Shown in pieces: positions 62,481 to 64,000 of a stretch of DNA of 64,000 bases. This stretch comes from Daucus carota subsp. sativus (taxonomy: Eukaryota; Streptophyta; Magnoliopsida; Apiales; Apiaceae), in the NCBI RefSeq assembly GCF_001625215.2, contig NC_030384.2, forward strand, positions 41,202,390 through 41,266,389, given 5' to 3'. The translations under genes and the position numbers were made by a program. Under the pieces are notes generated by a model. That model searched no databases and was not told the DNA's origin. It saw only the letters and a program-made list of their open reading frames with translations. The stretch's first letter is position 1. Each line of letters starts with the position of its first letter.

Positions 62481-62959
62481 TTCTTCCCCTCCTCTCCAAA
62501 ATATTAATATTAATTCCGTTTGATCTGATTAATTAATTAATTACATTCAGTTTCTTTGTTTACTGTTGTGTGTATATATTTGTTAAATTATATGCGGTTA
62601 TGTAATTTCATCAAGTTCTCTGGATCTAATTAATTTGATATCTTAATAATAAATCTGTAGATACAAAAAATATATGCGTACATAGACTCAATGATATAAT
62701 AATGATTACAGCAATCTGCAGTGGAAGGCTGTACATGCATGTGGTTTGCCAAACGAACTTCACCGCTAAAATCCAACATGCCTTTATTTGTTGGTCATCT
62801 ACAATTTGACTTTTGAGGACTCAAGTTGTATGTATCCTCTTGTATTTATGTGTATACTCTTTTTCAGAACATAATACCTATCGTAACATAAACGTTTGGA
62901 TATTTCAAACCTTTAAAACATTCATTTGAAATCTACCATCTTGCTAGCTGCAATCTCCA

Positions 62960-63180
62960 CGTCCATTTTAACTTTTGATCACTCAAATTGATTATATTTT
63001 AACTGAAATTTACTTGTATCTTAATTGAGAAAAAGAATAAAAATTATATCATTTTAGTCTATTTTACATAAAACTTTCAGATTTTAAAAATAATGAATAG
63101 ATAATCAATAATATTTAGTCAAAAATTGATCAATGTGACTCCTCGAAAATCAAAATGAAACAGAGGACTAGTTAATTACA
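62960..63180. repeat. Decayed Stowaway-like repeat
   Basis: Left cacgtccattttaacttttg and right (inverse) cctctgtttcattttgattt with ggagtca/gatcaatt words on both arms. The right half matches 60625-60705 inversely. Target TA not resolved. Confidence 0.5.
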
Positions 63181-64000
63181 TCAATTATGAATTAACACGA
63201 GTTATGTGAGCGGTCCAATACATGTAATTTGACGATTAATTACGTTAATTATAATCGATGGGCAAAATTAACTTATTAATTAAGAGAGAATTTATTAAAA
63301 TTCAAATTCAGTTTGTTTTTTTTAAGAAAACTATTTAGGAATTGTGAAAATCATCTTATACATTTGTTTGGTCTAATATATGAAACAATTTTAAATGATA
63401 AATGAAAGTGATGTTCTTCAACGAAGCAAAGAAAGTGTAGTTATACATGAACATGAATTGGAAAAGTGGAGTCAATGAAGATAGGACCTAAATGCTGACC
63501 AAGTTTATGAGTAGGGTCCTTAAAGTTAAATCCAGACTCCAAAAGCTATATGCACAGATTTTCAACTACTCCTTGTACTCCTTTACATATTTAAATTCAT
63601 TTCAATTAATAGGAGTAATCTTGATTTCAGGGTGACTGAGCTTACGAACAACATCCCTATATTTCTCATTTCTGCTACTCTCCCTAGCCTAGCATTCTAC
63701 CAGTACATTGTACGTATATATAGTGCAAAATCGTAACTTCAGATCCGATTGTTTTATTGACGAGAGTAAATAGGAAACAAATAAATTACGTACTGCTATT
63801 GCAGTTGCCAATCAAAAACTTTAAAATATACTATTTTTTTGGAAAAAAAATACTTCAGTTAATGTTTCATTATACATGTCCATTTTTGAATAAATTACGT
63901 ATATTAGGAAAAACTAATATTTATAAAAAAAACTTTTATTTATTTATTATATTTATTGCATTGACCAATTATAATATATGAAATACATTTGATCTAGAAA
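63181..64000. other. AT-rich region downstream of MIR166
   Basis: No gene, RNA or transposon end was recognised. A short ORF at 63757-63981 is AT-driven and unlike any known family. Confidence 0.5.

Overview
The window is nuclear DNA of a flowering plant, almost certainly a eudicot. It is AT-rich. Genes are split by many short GT-AG introns, the proteins are plant families (plantacyanin, RETICULATA-related, DUF639, DUF7036, RING-H2, F-box/LNI), there is a MIR166 hairpin, and the spacers and introns are full of small plant transposons (Stowaway, hAT-like and Mutator-like MITEs, a SINE piece). The SINE end sequence and the MITE mix would fit an asterid, but the species cannot be fixed from this sequence. 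All exon models were assembled by eye from splice signals, reading frame and remembered family sequences; no alignment was run.

Layout, left to right. (1) 722-4101, minus: 3'-incomplete MSI1-type WD40 histone-binding protein. (2) 4377-8528: a transposon cluster with two Stowaways, one GGGTTAA-type MULE MITE, a CAGGGCC-type hAT with a Stowaway nested in it, and two hAT MITEs with perfect 8-bp target duplications. (3) 8558-12020, minus: a three-exon, truncated GATA26/27-like zinc-finger gene whose 3' end was hit by one of those hAT MITEs. (4) 13388-14202, plus: plantacyanin. (5) 14510-18116: a second transposon cluster, including a 798-bp foldback MULE made of gttgcaa repeats with a 740-bp hAT inserted in it. 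(6) 18464-30567, plus: an 11-exon DUF639 membrane protein with several repeats in its introns. (7) 30780-31395: PPR pseudogene broken by a MITE. (8) 31631-32440, minus: ELO-type fatty-acid elongase-like protein. (9) 34017-38332, minus: RETICULATA-related (DUF3411) chloroplast protein. (10) 39790-40696, plus: RING-H2 E3 ligase. (11) 42197-45184, minus: DUF7036 Pro-rich membrane protein. (12) 48541-50019, plus: F-box/LRR-like protein. (13) 50793-54490, minus: p24-delta cargo receptor. (14) 55593-58158, plus: heat shock factor binding protein (HSBP), which carries a U12-type AT-AC intron. (15) 62095-62480, plus: MIR166 with its own TATA box.

The genes are not an operon or an evident cluster; they look like an ordinary euchromatic gene neighbourhood. 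The most useful results are the items a simple ORF scan misses: the MIR166 precursor, the AT-AC intron of HSBP, the spliced GATA gene, the complete exon structures of the DUF639, RETICULATA-related, p24 and DUF7036 genes, and the exact ends and target-site duplications of about a dozen nested MITEs.
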